From: DASUBV01 sp035763085
GTDB taxonomy: Bacteria; Actinomycetota; Actinomycetes; Streptosporangiales; Streptosporangiaceae
Assembly (NCBI GenBank): GCA_035763085.1
Contig: DASUBV010000173.1
Span: forward strand, 1-14,645
Reading direction: 5' to 3'
Length of the DNA stretch: 14,645 nt
In this document: positions 1 to 7,067 of the stretch, piece after piece
Numbering within the stretch: the first letter of the stretch is position 1
Layout of the letters: each line of letters opens with the position of its first letter
Position numbers and translations under genes: made by a program
Notes under the pieces: model-generated
What the model saw: only the letters and a program-made list of their open reading frames with translations
Told to the model about the DNA's origin: nothing
Databases searched by the model: none

Positions 1-25
1 CCGGGCACGGCGAGCGCGGAAGGCA

Positions 26-1012
26 GTGACGAGCGTGGAACGAGTGTCGCCACCGCGGCCGGCCGATGTGCTGGGCGCGCAGGACTACCTGCGACCGATG
101 GTCGTTCGCACGCCGGCCCTTCGCTCGGCGGCCCTCGATGAGCTGGCCGGCTGCCGCCTGGTGGCCAAGGCCGAGTGCCTGCAGCGGACCGGGTCGTTCA
201 AGGTGCGCGGGGCGCTCAACTGCGCCCGCCTGCTGCCCCCGCAGGCGCGCGCCCGCGGCCTGCTGACCGTGAGCGCCGGCAACGCCGCGCTCGGCCTGGC
301 CTTCGCCGGGCACGTGCTGGGCGCCGGCGTCACGGTCGTGATGCCGCAGGACGCCGTGGCGGCCAAGGTGGCGGGGGTGCGGGCGCTGGGCGGCACGGTG
401 GTGCAGGACGGCGTTGCCGACGCGGCCGGCGCGTTCCGCCGCGCTGCGCAGCTGCAAGATCAGCACGGCTACACGTTCGTGCACCCCTTCGATGACCCCC
501 GGGTGGTGGCCGGGGCGGCGACGGCCACCCTGGAACTGCTCGAGCAGGAGCCCGGCGTCGAGCGGCTGATCGTGCCGTGCTCGGGCGGCGGCCTGCTCGC
601 CGGAGCCATCCTCGCGGCCGAGACGGCCGGGCGGGCGATCGAGATCGTGGGCGTGCAGCCGGAGCTAGTGCCGACGATCGTGCGCTCGCTGGAGGCCGGC
701 GAGCCGACGGAGGTGGACCATCCGCCGACGATCGCCGACGGGCTGACCGCGCCTCGTCCCGGCCTCCTGAACCTCGACATGATCCGCGCCGCGGACATCC
801 GGATTGTCACCGTCAGCGAGGCGGCGATCCGCGCTGCCGTGCGCGAGCTGGTGCTGGCGCTCAAGGTGGTCGTCGAGCCGTCGGCGGCAGTGGGACTGGC
901 CGCGATCATGGAGCAGGCGGCCGGCCCGGCTGACGGCGTCACCGCGCTCCTGCTGTCCGGCGGGAACATCGCGCCAGCGGTACTCGCGGACTGCATCACG
1001 GCGGCCGGCTGA
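26..1012 (+). CDS. PLP-dependent serine/threonine dehydratase-like enzyme with altered substrate loop
   Basis: This 328-residue protein has the fold-type II PLP enzyme layout of threonine ammonia-lyase and serine racemase, and probably acts on a small hydroxy- or amino-substituted amino acid in the cytoplasm. Visible motifs are SFKVRGA with the Schiff-base lysine K59, the SxGN substrate loop SAGNAALG (83-90), the glycine-rich phosphate loop CSGGGLLAG (185-193), EPSAAVGLAA (284-293) and the late SGGN (311-314). Most family members read SxGNHxQG in the loop; here His and Gln are replaced by Ala and Leu, so the substrate or reaction may differ from plain threonine deamination. There is no C-terminal ACT domain, as in catabolic or specialised members. 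The GTG at 26 has GGAAGG only 2 nt away; the in-frame GTG at 35 is better spaced. The frame is open to the window edge, so the true start could lie further upstream. It converges with the ligase/MFS operon. Confidence 0.85.
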   Translation: MTSVERVSPPRPADVLGAQDYLRPMVVRTPALRSAALDELAGCRLVAKAECLQRTGSFKVRGALNCARLLPPQARARGLLTVSAGNAALGLAFAGHVLGAGVTVVMPQDAVAAKVAGVRALGGTVVQDGVADAAGAFRRAAQLQDQHGYTFVHPFDDPRVVAGAATATLELLEQEPGVERLIVPCSGGGLLAGAILAAETAGRAIEIVGVQPELVPTIVRSLEAGEPTEVDHPPTIADGLTAPRPGLLNLDMIRAADIRIVTVSEAAIRAAVRELVLALKVVVEPSAAVGLAAIMEQAAGPADGVTALLLSGGNIAPAVLADCITAAG

Positions 1013-1121
1013 CCGCCAGCCGGGCATCAGGACCGGCAGCGCCCGTGCTGCCTGCGGGCGGACGAGCACGACGGCGCGCCCCCGCTCGTCCGCGTGGATC
1101 TCGACAGGGGAAGGGTGCTGA

Positions 1122-2387
1122 TCACCCGCGCGGATCGCGCCCGGCCGGATACCGGGGCCTGGCCGCGATGAAGCCGGCCAGGCAGGCCACTCCGGCGGCC
1201 GCGGCCAGGGCGCAGGTCCCGGCGAGCACGGTCGCCAGTCCCGCGGCCGCGATCAGCGGCCCGACCGCTGCGGTGGGCGCCAGGTTGGCAGCGGCCTGGA
1301 CGGCACGCCAGCAGCTCAGCGCCCGGCCGTGCGCCGCCGGCGGGACGATCAGCAGGACGGCTGAGCGGCAGGACAGGTTGAACGCGCCTGCGCTGGCGCC
1401 CCAGACGGCCGCCCCGGCCAGCGCGACGGGCACGGACGAGGTCGCCGTGAACAGCCGCTCGCCCGCCGCGACCATCACGGCGGCGATCGCCACCAGCCAC
1501 GGCGAGGCGAGCACCTGGCCCAGCGGCCGGGCGGTCATCGCCGTCATGGCCAGCGCGACGCTCCCGGCGGCAAAGGCCACCATCGTCCAGCCGTAGGTGA
1601 TCAGGGACGCGTGCAGGCCCTGGCGGACGAACAGCGGCTGCAGCACGGCCATGGTCCCGTAGGTCAGCCAGACGCCCGCGGTGACGGCCAGGATCGCCGT
1701 CAGCCGTCCCCGGATGCGCGGCGCACCCCGGCGGCCCGCGTCATCCGGGGTCCTGGCGTCCGCCGCCGGCCGCGTCGCGGGGACCAGCGCGCTGCAGGCG
1801 GCCCCGGCCGCGAAGGCCCCGGCTACCGCCAGCCAGGCGATCCGCGGGCCGGCGTAGGCCAGCAGGGCTGCCGCGCCCAGGGCGCCGGCCATGACGGGAA
1901 CCGCGGCGGCGAGGATGAGCCAGGCGCCGGCCCGGGTCAGGTCGGGCCGCCGCGGCAGCCAGGTCGGCGCGGTGTCGCCGGCGGCGACGCCCGCTCCCCT
2001 GCAGGCGGAGATGATCCCGAGCGGCACCAGCAGTCCCGGCAGCCGGCCGGCCAGCAGCGCGCTGGCCGCGCACGCCGCGGCGGCGAGCCAGAACAGCGAT
2101 CCGGCGAGCCGGGGACCATGCCGGTCGATGAGCCTGCCCGCCAGCGGGCTGAGCATCGCCGGCCCGGCCCAGGCGGCATTGACCAGGGCCAGCCAGATGG
2201 CGGGCCGCGGCTGGCTGAGGGCCAGCGGCAGGGCGGTGACCAGGGCAGCCCACGAGCCGGTCTGGCCGGCGGCCTGCCCGATGGTCAGGACGGCCATGCC
2301 GCGGCGTCCCCCGGTGGCCGGGCCGGGCGCTGCCGCGGCCGGCCGGACCCTGGTCGCCGCAGCCCCGGCGGCGGAAGCGGCGGTCAC
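1122..2387 (-). CDS. MFS transporter, probable exporter of the ligase product
   Basis: This 421-residue, very Ala/Leu-rich integral membrane protein has roughly twelve hydrophobic segments and a major facilitator motif A, GRLIDRHGPR (84-93), between the second and third segments. It also has a conserved-looking Arg/Gly segment, ACRGAGVAAGD (128-138). The first 30 residues are low-complexity Ala/Pro/Arg; Met31 could be an alternative start. The annotated start is a GTG whose first bases overlap the TGA of the upstream ATP-grasp gene (GTGA), so the two are almost certainly cotranscribed and translationally coupled. In the bacilysin cluster an amino-acid ligase (BacD) is paired with an MFS efflux protein (BacE) that gives self-protection; by analogy this protein would export the product of its partner. 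That role is inference; substrate specificity cannot be read from the sequence. Confidence 0.85.
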   Translation of the reverse strand: MTAASAAGAAATRVRPAAAAPGPATGGRRGMAVLTIGQAAGQTGSWAALVTALPLALSQPRPAIWLALVNAAWAGPAMLSPLAGRLIDRHGPRLAGSLFWLAAAACAASALLAGRLPGLLVPLGIISACRGAGVAAGDTAPTWLPRRPDLTRAGAWLILAAAVPVMAGALGAAALLAYAGPRIAWLAVAGAFAAGAACSALVPATRPAADARTPDDAGRRGAPRIRGRLTAILAVTAGVWLTYGTMAVLQPLFVRQGLHASLITYGWTMVAFAAGSVALAMTAMTARPLGQVLASPWLVAIAAVMVAAGERLFTATSSVPVALAGAAVWGASAGAFNLSCRSAVLLIVPPAAHGRALSCWRAVQAAANLAPTAAVGPLIAAAGLATVLAGTCALAAAAGVACLAGFIAARPRYPAGRDPRG

Positions 2388-3925
2388 CGGTACAGCCCCG
2401 ATCCCTGCAGGGCGCGGATCCCGCCGATATCCGCCTCGACCTGGCCGGATGGCCCGACCAGGAACAGGTGGCCCGGCGAGGTGGCCAGGTCCACCGTGGG
2501 GGAGATCCGGTCGCCGGGCCGGAAGTGGCTGACCCAGCCGCAGACCGTCGGCAGGGACCTGATCCGGGCGAGGGCGGCGCCGTCCAGGATGCCGGGGCGG
2601 GGGGCGGCCAGGTCCAGCTGGACCGCGTGCGCCAGCCGCCGGTACGGGCCGCGGGCGGCCCGCCGCGCAAACGCCGCCGGGTCGGTGACGGCCTCCACGG
2701 CGAGGCCGACCTGACTGATGCCCAGGGCCCGGTCCATCGGGGCGATGTCGGCCATGCCGGCCAGGCGCACGTTGGCCTCGATCAGGCGCGGGCCGCGGCT
2801 GGTGACCATCATCTCGCAGTGCGCCGGCCCGGCGACGACACCGAGGGCGTCGAGGGCGTCAGCGATGTAGGAGCCAGCCGCCAGGGTCCGCGGGTCGTCC
2901 CCGGCCAGCAGGTCCAGCCGGTCATAGATCACCTTGCCGCCGGGCACCTCGCGCCGGCAGTCCCGCCACACCTCGGCCACGTAGTGGGCGGGGCGGCCGC
3001 CGGGACCCGGATAGGTCACGGTGTTGACCATGTACTGCTGACCGGTCAGGAACTCCATGACCAGCAGCTCGTCATTGGTCAGCCCCATGACATTCACCTG
3101 GCCGGCCGCTGCCCGCCACGCGGCCTCGATCTCCTGCGGGCTGCGGCACACGGTCACGTTGTCACTGGCCGCGGACGCGGCCGGCTTCACGACCACGGGC
3201 CCGCCGATATCGCGGGCCGCGGCCAGGGCCGCGCTCAGGGTGCGGGCGCGGATCGTGCGGGCATACGGCACGCCGGCCCGGGCGAGCGCGTCCGTCATCA
3301 GGCCCTTGTCCCGCCGCGCCGCGCTGCTGGCGGGGTCATTGCCGGGCAGGCCGAGCTGGCGGGCCAGGACGTCGGCCAGCTCGATGCCGCTTTCCGTGCC
3401 GGCGATCACCGCGGTGACCGACAGGGCAGCGAGGACAGAAGCGGTGGCCACAACGTCGCCGGCCTCGGTGACGACCGCCGCGTAGTCACTGGCCCGGAAC
3501 GAGCTGACGTCGTCGGCGAAGACGGGCAGCGGCTGATCCGGGACGACGGCTACCGAGCGCCAGCCGCTGGCTGCGAACGCGCCGGACAGATAGCGCCCGG
3601 TGGAGTACGGGTGAACGATGGCGGCGCGCCCGGGCTGCGCCCGGCGGCCCGGCCTGGGGGCCGGGCGCGGCCCGGCCTGCTGGATGATCATCAGGTCTGC
3701 GCGGGCGCTGCCGCCCGGAGCCCCGGCCGCCGGCGGCCGGGTTAACTCCGGGGCCGGCGGGCTGATCGCGGGCTCGTGACGCCTGGCCCGGCGGCGGGCC
3801 GGGACGCTGCCCGCGACGACTGCGATCGCGGTGACCCTGTCACCGGCAGGACCTGGCTGCCGCCGCCGGCTACCGCGCCTGCGGGCCGGCCAGAGAGCCC
3901 GGGCCGCGAGGTTGATCACGGTCAT
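2384..3925 (-). CDS. ATP-grasp carboxylate-amine ligase (L-amino-acid-ligase-like)
   Basis: This 513-residue protein has a C-terminal ATP-grasp core (about residues 100-500) that would activate a carboxylate as acyl phosphate and join it to an amine. Visible are a preATP-grasp Rossmann-like start (AAIVHPYSTG, 101-110), the DK pair (206-207), the ATP-binding lysine in VVVKPAAS (K247), the clamp LVMEFLTGQQYMV (288-300, E291), and the metal/ATP site with H369, E371, E383, N385 and R387. This pattern resembles BacD/YwfE-type dipeptide ligases more than purine or biotin enzymes. Residues 1-95 are an Arg/Pro/Ala-rich extension not expected in the family. I chose the ATG at 3925 because AGAGG lies 7 nt upstream; an in-frame ATG at 3949 has only a weak site, and Met79 (ATG at 3691) has none but fits the domain boundary better. 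The gene overlaps the MFS start by GTGA. Confidence 0.85.
   Translation of the reverse strand: MTVINLAARALWPARRRGSRRRQPGPAGDRVTAIAVVAGSVPARRRARRHEPAISPPAPELTRPPAAGAPGGSARADLMIIQQAGPRPAPRPGRRAQPGRAAIVHPYSTGRYLSGAFAASGWRSVAVVPDQPLPVFADDVSSFRASDYAAVVTEAGDVVATASVLAALSVTAVIAGTESGIELADVLARQLGLPGNDPASSAARRDKGLMTDALARAGVPYARTIRARTLSAALAAARDIGGPVVVKPAASAASDNVTVCRSPQEIEAAWRAAAGQVNVMGLTNDELLVMEFLTGQQYMVNTVTYPGPGGRPAHYVAEVWRDCRREVPGGKVIYDRLDLLAGDDPRTLAAGSYIADALDALGVVAGPAHCEMMVTSRGPRLIEANVRLAGMADIAPMDRALGISQVGLAVEAVTDPAAFARRAARGPYRRLAHAVQLDLAAPRPGILDGAALARIRSLPTVCGWVSHFRPGDRISPTVDLATSPGHLFLVGPSGQVEADIGGIRALQGSGLYR
3829..3845. promoter_or_regulatory. Perfect 7-bp inverted repeat, possible operator
   Basis: CGGTGAC and GTCACCG flank a 3-nt spacer, giving a 17-bp near-palindrome of the size bound by dimeric HTH repressors. 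It sits inside the low-complexity 5' extension of the ATP-grasp gene (about codons 27-32). It would be an ordinary upstream operator if the protein really starts at Met79. Alternatively it is a chance GC-rich palindrome inside coding sequence. Confidence 0.25.
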
Positions 3926-4139
3926 AGACCCGCCTCTTTCCCGATTCATCGCTGCCGCCGGGCGCGGCTTCGCGCGCTGTGCCGGCGGGCGGTTTCCCGG
4001 CTCGGGAACCGCAGCCTCAGAATGCGCTTGCTGCCCGTATGCCTGGATTGCACTCGGCTTGACGCCTACCTTGCGCCGCAGGTCACGGGTGCCGGCCGGG
4101 CCCTTGCGGCCGCAGTGCCGGCTGCGGCAGAACCTGGGC

Positions 4140-4721
4140 CTACTTGTAGCCCCGCCTGAGCAGGTACCTGGCTCCGGCGTCGAAGCCCTCGGGACTGAGC
4201 ACCTCGAAGCCGAAGGCGTCAGCGAGCCGGCCGGTGATGTTGAACGCTACGCAGACCGCCAGCGCGTCCTCGGCCTGCTGGCGGGAGACGCCGGCGGCGA
4301 GCACCTCCCGCATGTCCGCCGCGCTCACCTGTCCCTCGGCGGTCAGCCTTCCCAGCATCCGCAGCGTGGCCCGCAGCGGCTCCTCGACCGGAGCCGACTC
4401 CAGGTCGGCGAGCACCGCCTGCACCTTCGCGCCGTCCTGGTAGGCCCGGCGCGCGGTCGCGGTGTGCGCGCCGATGCAGAACGCGGACTCGTTCACCCGG
4501 GAGACATAGGCCGCCATCAGCTCCCGGTCGGCCACCGACCACGCGGAGGGCCCGCGCATCGCCTGGTGGGTGAACTCCTTAGCCCGGCTGCCGTAGAAAT
4601 CCGGGCGGTAGAAGACCAGCCGGGCGGCGTCTGGCACGGGCTGCCCGGAGAACAGCCGGATGAGCGCGAACAGCAGCCTGGTTCCGGGGCGGTAGCCGCG
4701 GTTGAGGATGTCGAGGCGCAT
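4140..4721 (-). CDS. AhpD / carboxymuconolactone decarboxylase-like protein, single catalytic Cys
   Basis: This 193-residue soluble protein has the AhpD-like signature NESAFCIGAH (77-86). Placed on the AhpD active site, E67, C82 and H86 occupy the positions of the Glu, second Cys and His. The first Cys of the usual CxxC is Ser79, so the classical disulfide relay of AhpD cannot form. The only other cysteine is C157. The family includes peroxidase-like, decarboxylase and unknown redox enzymes, so the chemistry is left open. A second CMD-like half is visible at 131-175 (VSAAD... AVCVAFNITGR). The start codon overlaps the stop of the upstream small gene as TAATG, implying translational coupling and probably a complex of the two products. 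The gene ends with TAG, about 215 bp before the ATP-grasp start. Confidence 0.8.
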   Translation of the reverse strand: MRLDILNRGYRPGTRLLFALIRLFSGQPVPDAARLVFYRPDFYGSRAKEFTHQAMRGPSAWSVADRELMAAYVSRVNESAFCIGAHTATARRAYQDGAKVQAVLADLESAPVEEPLRATLRMLGRLTAEGQVSAADMREVLAAGVSRQQAEDALAVCVAFNITGRLADAFGFEVLSPEGFDAGARYLLRRGYK

Positions 4722-5047
4722 TACCCGGCCTCGCCGCCGCCGGTCGCCTCGGCCAGCGCCGCCAGCCCCGATTCATACATCCGTGCGGACTGGCCGACTG
4801 CGGCGCAGATCACCAGCTCGAAAAGCTGGTCCTCGGTGCAGCCCGATTCCTGTGCCGCTGCGAAGTCCGCCTCGGTGACCTGCGCCGCGTCAGTGGCGAC
4901 CTTGCTGATCAGCGCGTCCAGCGGCGGGGCGAGCCCGTCGTTGCTGAAGGCACGGGCCCGCTGCTCCGCAGCTGCCCGGCCTGCTCCGTTCAGCACGCGA
5001 TCGACCAGGGCCCGGTGCGCTGCCTGCTTGTTGTCCTGATCCGGCAC
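4721..5047 (-). CDS. Small CMD-like partner protein
   Basis: This 108-residue cytoplasmic protein has a helical, Ala-rich sequence without signal peptide or membrane segment. Its C-terminal half (57-101, VTEADF... GCTEDQLFELVICAAVGQSAR) can be laid over the C-terminal half of its downstream neighbour (VSAADM... GVSRQQAEDALAVCVAFNITGR). It therefore looks like a single CMD-type helical unit without the catalytic CxxxH motif; C70 and C81 are not in that context. It probably serves as an accessory or scaffold subunit for the coupled larger protein, which is inference. The start is a GTG with GGAGGG about 5 nt upstream, and the stop overlaps the next start (TAATG). It is the first gene of the pair, with about 104 bp separating it from the response regulator stop; any promoter should be there. 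Confidence 0.7.
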   Translation of the reverse strand: MPDQDNKQAAHRALVDRVLNGAGRAAAEQRARAFSNDGLAPPLDALISKVATDAAQVTEADFAAAQESGCTEDQLFELVICAAVGQSARMYESGLAALAEATGGGEAG

Positions 5048-5151
5048 GGCGCCCTCCGCCTGCTCGGCTGCACGGGTGTCCGCCCTAAGGTACCCGCCGG
5101 CCGGCCAGGGCGTGCGGTAGCCGCCAGGGGACAGCCGGGCTGGCCGGGAGG

Positions 5152-5835
5152 CTAGCCGAGCCCGTGCCGGCGGGCATAGCGGATGGCGGCCTCGCGGTCA
5201 GCCGACCCGGTCTTGGCGAAGATCCGGTTGACGTGGCTCTTGATCGTGTGCGAGCTGAGGACCAGCTTGGCCGCGATCTGCGGGTTGGCCAGCCCCCTGG
5301 CGATCATCGCGAGGATCTCTGCCTCGCGCTGGGTCAGCCCGTCCGGCAGGTCGCACCGGGGCGCCGCCGGCCGGGGCGGGTCCGCCGCCGCGAGCAGCGT
5401 GGCCTGGACACCGGGGTCCAGGACAGCCAGGCCGCTGACCGCGCCGCGCAGTGCCTGGGCGATCTCGGCCCGGCGCGCGTCCTTGGTGAGGTAGCTGCGA
5501 GCGCCGGCCCGCAGCGCGGCCAGCACGGAGGAGTCATCGTCATAGGTGGTGAGCACGACGACGGCCACCTCCGGGTAGCGCTCGGCCAGCCGGCGGGTGG
5601 TCTCGATGCCGTCCAGCACCGGCATGCGCAGGTCCAGCAGGATCGCCTGCGGGCGGGTCCGCTCGACGACCCGCAGCGCCTCCGCGCCGTCGGCGGCGGC
5701 GCCGACCACGGTGATGTCGGGCAGCAGGCCGAGCATCGCGACCAGCCCCTCCCGGACGCTGGCCTGGTCATCGGCCACGACGATCCGGAGCGGCCCGGCA
5801 TCCGCCGGGGCGCCTGGCACCGGGGCGCCGGTCAC
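5152..5835 (-). CDS. NarL/FixJ-family two-component response regulator
   Basis: This 227-residue cytoplasmic DNA-binding regulator has a receiver domain (about 16-133) with acidic pair D22-D23, phospho-acceptor D68 in LLDLRMP, the conserved Thr in VLTTYDD (T96) and Lys K118. A linker follows, then a LuxR-type helix-turn-helix (about 163-227), with the sequence GLTQREAEILAMIARG and the recognition-helix region HTIKSHVNRIFAK (196-208). The gene starts with a GTG that overlaps the kinase TGA as GTGA, so kinase and regulator are translationally coupled. The likely target is the divergent region next to the kinase, where TCATACC repeats are phased by one helical turn, controlling the operon itself and the MMPL transporter. 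The family assignment is secure; the target is inference. Confidence 0.93.
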   Translation of the reverse strand: MTGAPVPGAPADAGPLRIVVADDQASVREGLVAMLGLLPDITVVGAAADGAEALRVVERTRPQAILLDLRMPVLDGIETTRRLAERYPEVAVVVLTTYDDDSSVLAALRAGARSYLTKDARRAEIAQALRGAVSGLAVLDPGVQATLLAAADPPRPAAPRCDLPDGLTQREAEILAMIARGLANPQIAAKLVLSSHTIKSHVNRIFAKTGSADREAAIRYARRHGLG

Positions 5836-7001
5836 CGCGGCACGGTCGCTTCCACGACCCAGTCACGGTCCCGGCGGCCGGCGCTGAGCGTGCCGCGCAG
5901 CAGCAGCAGGCGCTCGCGCAGGCCGGTCAGGCCGTAGCCGCCGTCCGCCGTGCTGAGCCGGTGCTCGCCGCCATCCTGGCCGCCGCCATCCTGGCCGCTG
6001 GCGGCCAGGCGGCTGGTCACCACCAGGCTGGTACCGTCCTCGGCGTAGTCGAGCCGGATCGTCACCGGCTGGCGCGGCGCGTGCTTGGCGGTGTTGACCA
6101 GGGCTTCCTGCGCCGCCCTGGTGATGGCCAGCCGGGCGTCCGGCGGCAGCGGCCGCGGCTCGCCGCTGACCTCGAAGCTGACCTGGGCGCCGTGCCGGCG
6201 CTGGTGGGTGGCGCTCAGCTCGGCCAGCCCGTCGGGCAGCGGCAGCGTCTCGCCGTGCAGCGCGTGCACGGCCTGGCGGGTCTCGCTGAGCCCGCTGGTC
6301 GCCATCCGGTGCGCCTGGTCGAGCAGCTCGACGGCATGCGGCACGTCGCCGGAGTCGACCAGGACCGCCCGGATCAGCTCGATCTGCAGGCCGAGAGCAC
6401 CGAGCGAGTGCGCGAGCACGTCGTGCATCTCGCGCGCGATCCGGGCGCGCTCCTGCAGCGTCGCGACCTGGGCCTGCTCGTCGCGGAGCTGCTCGGACTT
6501 GGCGAGCAGCTGGGCCGAGTGCTCGGCGTCGACGCGGTGCACCCGGATGTTGTTGCCGACGATGACCGCGGCCGGGAGCAGCACGCCCGGGTAGCCGATC
6601 GCCAGCCAGGCGCCCGCATGATCGGTGAACCCGGTGACCGCCGCGCCGGCCACCCCGAGCGCCGCCACGATCCAGGCCTGCTGCGGCGGCAGCCGCCTGC
6701 CCGCCGCCAGGCAGGCCATGAAGGCCAGCGCCAGCAGCGCCCCGCCCGACGGCATCGCGTATGCCGCCCCGCAGGCCAGCGAGATAAATCCCAGGCCGTA
6801 GGGGAGCAGGGCCGCGGGCCGGCCGCTGCGTCCCGGCCAGGCCTCGGCGATCGTCCACGGGACGACAAGGACGACGGCAGCGGCGAAGGCGCCGATCTCG
6901 GCGGCTCCGAAGCCCGGCCCGGGCCAGCGGGCGGTGAACGTGAAGAACCCCACGAGGGCGACGCCGACTCCCCGCGCCGTCACGGTCAGGGCCTGCAGCA
7001 T
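5832..7001 (-). CDS. NarL/DesK-type sensor histidine kinase (HisKA_3)
   Basis: This 389-residue kinase has about five or six hydrophobic membrane segments within residues 10-150 and no large extracellular loop, suggesting sensing in or near the membrane. A short coiled linker (160-185) follows. The dimerisation/phospho-acceptor helix reads ERARIAREMHDVLAHSL with H193 as the phosphorylated residue. The HATPase domain has the N-box QEALVNTAKHA (N303) and the G-box GGYGLTGLRERL (354-365). Between them the usual Asp/Asn-containing ATP-lid motif is replaced by a Ser (VVTSRL) and a GQDGG duplication. The start ATG lacks a usable Shine-Dalgarno site, because GAGGA is only 1 nt away. A CATAAT -10-like hexamer exactly 6 nt upstream suggests a leaderless transcript. 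It is coupled to the regulator by GTGA and divergent from the MMPL gene. Confidence 0.92.
   Translation of the reverse strand: MLQALTVTARGVGVALVGFFTFTARWPGPGFGAAEIGAFAAAVVLVVPWTIAEAWPGRSGRPAALLPYGLGFISLACGAAYAMPSGGALLALAFMACLAAGRRLPPQQAWIVAALGVAGAAVTGFTDHAGAWLAIGYPGVLLPAAVIVGNNIRVHRVDAEHSAQLLAKSEQLRDEQAQVATLQERARIAREMHDVLAHSLGALGLQIELIRAVLVDSGDVPHAVELLDQAHRMATSGLSETRQAVHALHGETLPLPDGLAELSATHQRRHGAQVSFEVSGEPRPLPPDARLAITRAAQEALVNTAKHAPRQPVTIRLDYAEDGTSLVVTSRLAASGQDGGGQDGGEHRLSTADGGYGLTGLRERLLLLRGTLSAGRRDRDWVVEATVPR
5971..6000. repeat. 15-nt in-frame tandem duplication in kinase gene
   Basis: Two adjacent 15-nt units (5971-5985 and 5986-6000) differ at one base. They duplicate the residues GQDGG in the ATP-lid region of the histidine kinase (about 336-345). 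The repeat is in frame, so it changes loop length without breaking the gene. It looks like a recent replication-slippage event. Confidence 0.8.
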
Positions 7002-7007
7002 GTCCTC

Positions 7008-7013
7008 ATTATG
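7008..7013 (-). promoter_or_regulatory. -10 element for leaderless kinase transcript
   Basis: On the minus strand CATAAT (5 of 6 matches to TATAAT) is followed by six bases and then the kinase ATG, so transcription would start at the A of the start codon. No good -35 hexamer is seen (CTGCCC at 17-bp spacing), which would fit activation by a regulator bound upstream at the TCATACC repeats. Confidence 0.5.
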
Positions 7014-7067
7014 GGCGCCGCGGCCACCCCGGGCAGCGGGGCGGCGGCATGAAATCCGGCGCCCCTG

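Noticed and set aside
1005..1060. Two 6-bp hairpins after the PLP gene (1005-1023 and 1040-1060) as a terminator
   Set aside because: The stems are short, there is no T run, and such small GC stems are expected by chance at this base composition; too weak to call.
2845..2866. GAGGGCGTC tandem repeat in the ligase gene
   Set aside because: It encodes the ordinary helical residues DALDAL; a codon-usage coincidence rather than a functional repeat.
2468..3745. 425-codon plus-strand frame opposite the ATP-grasp gene
   Set aside because: It is antisense to clear ATP-grasp motifs, and its own translation is low-complexity.
3950..4139. Minus-strand frame upstream of the ligase start, reading FCRSRHCGRKGPAG...VGVKPSAIQAYG
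   Set aside because: It looks protein-like, but there is no in-frame start codon and third positions are not GC-biased. It is more likely the 5' untranslated and promoter region of the ligase operon.
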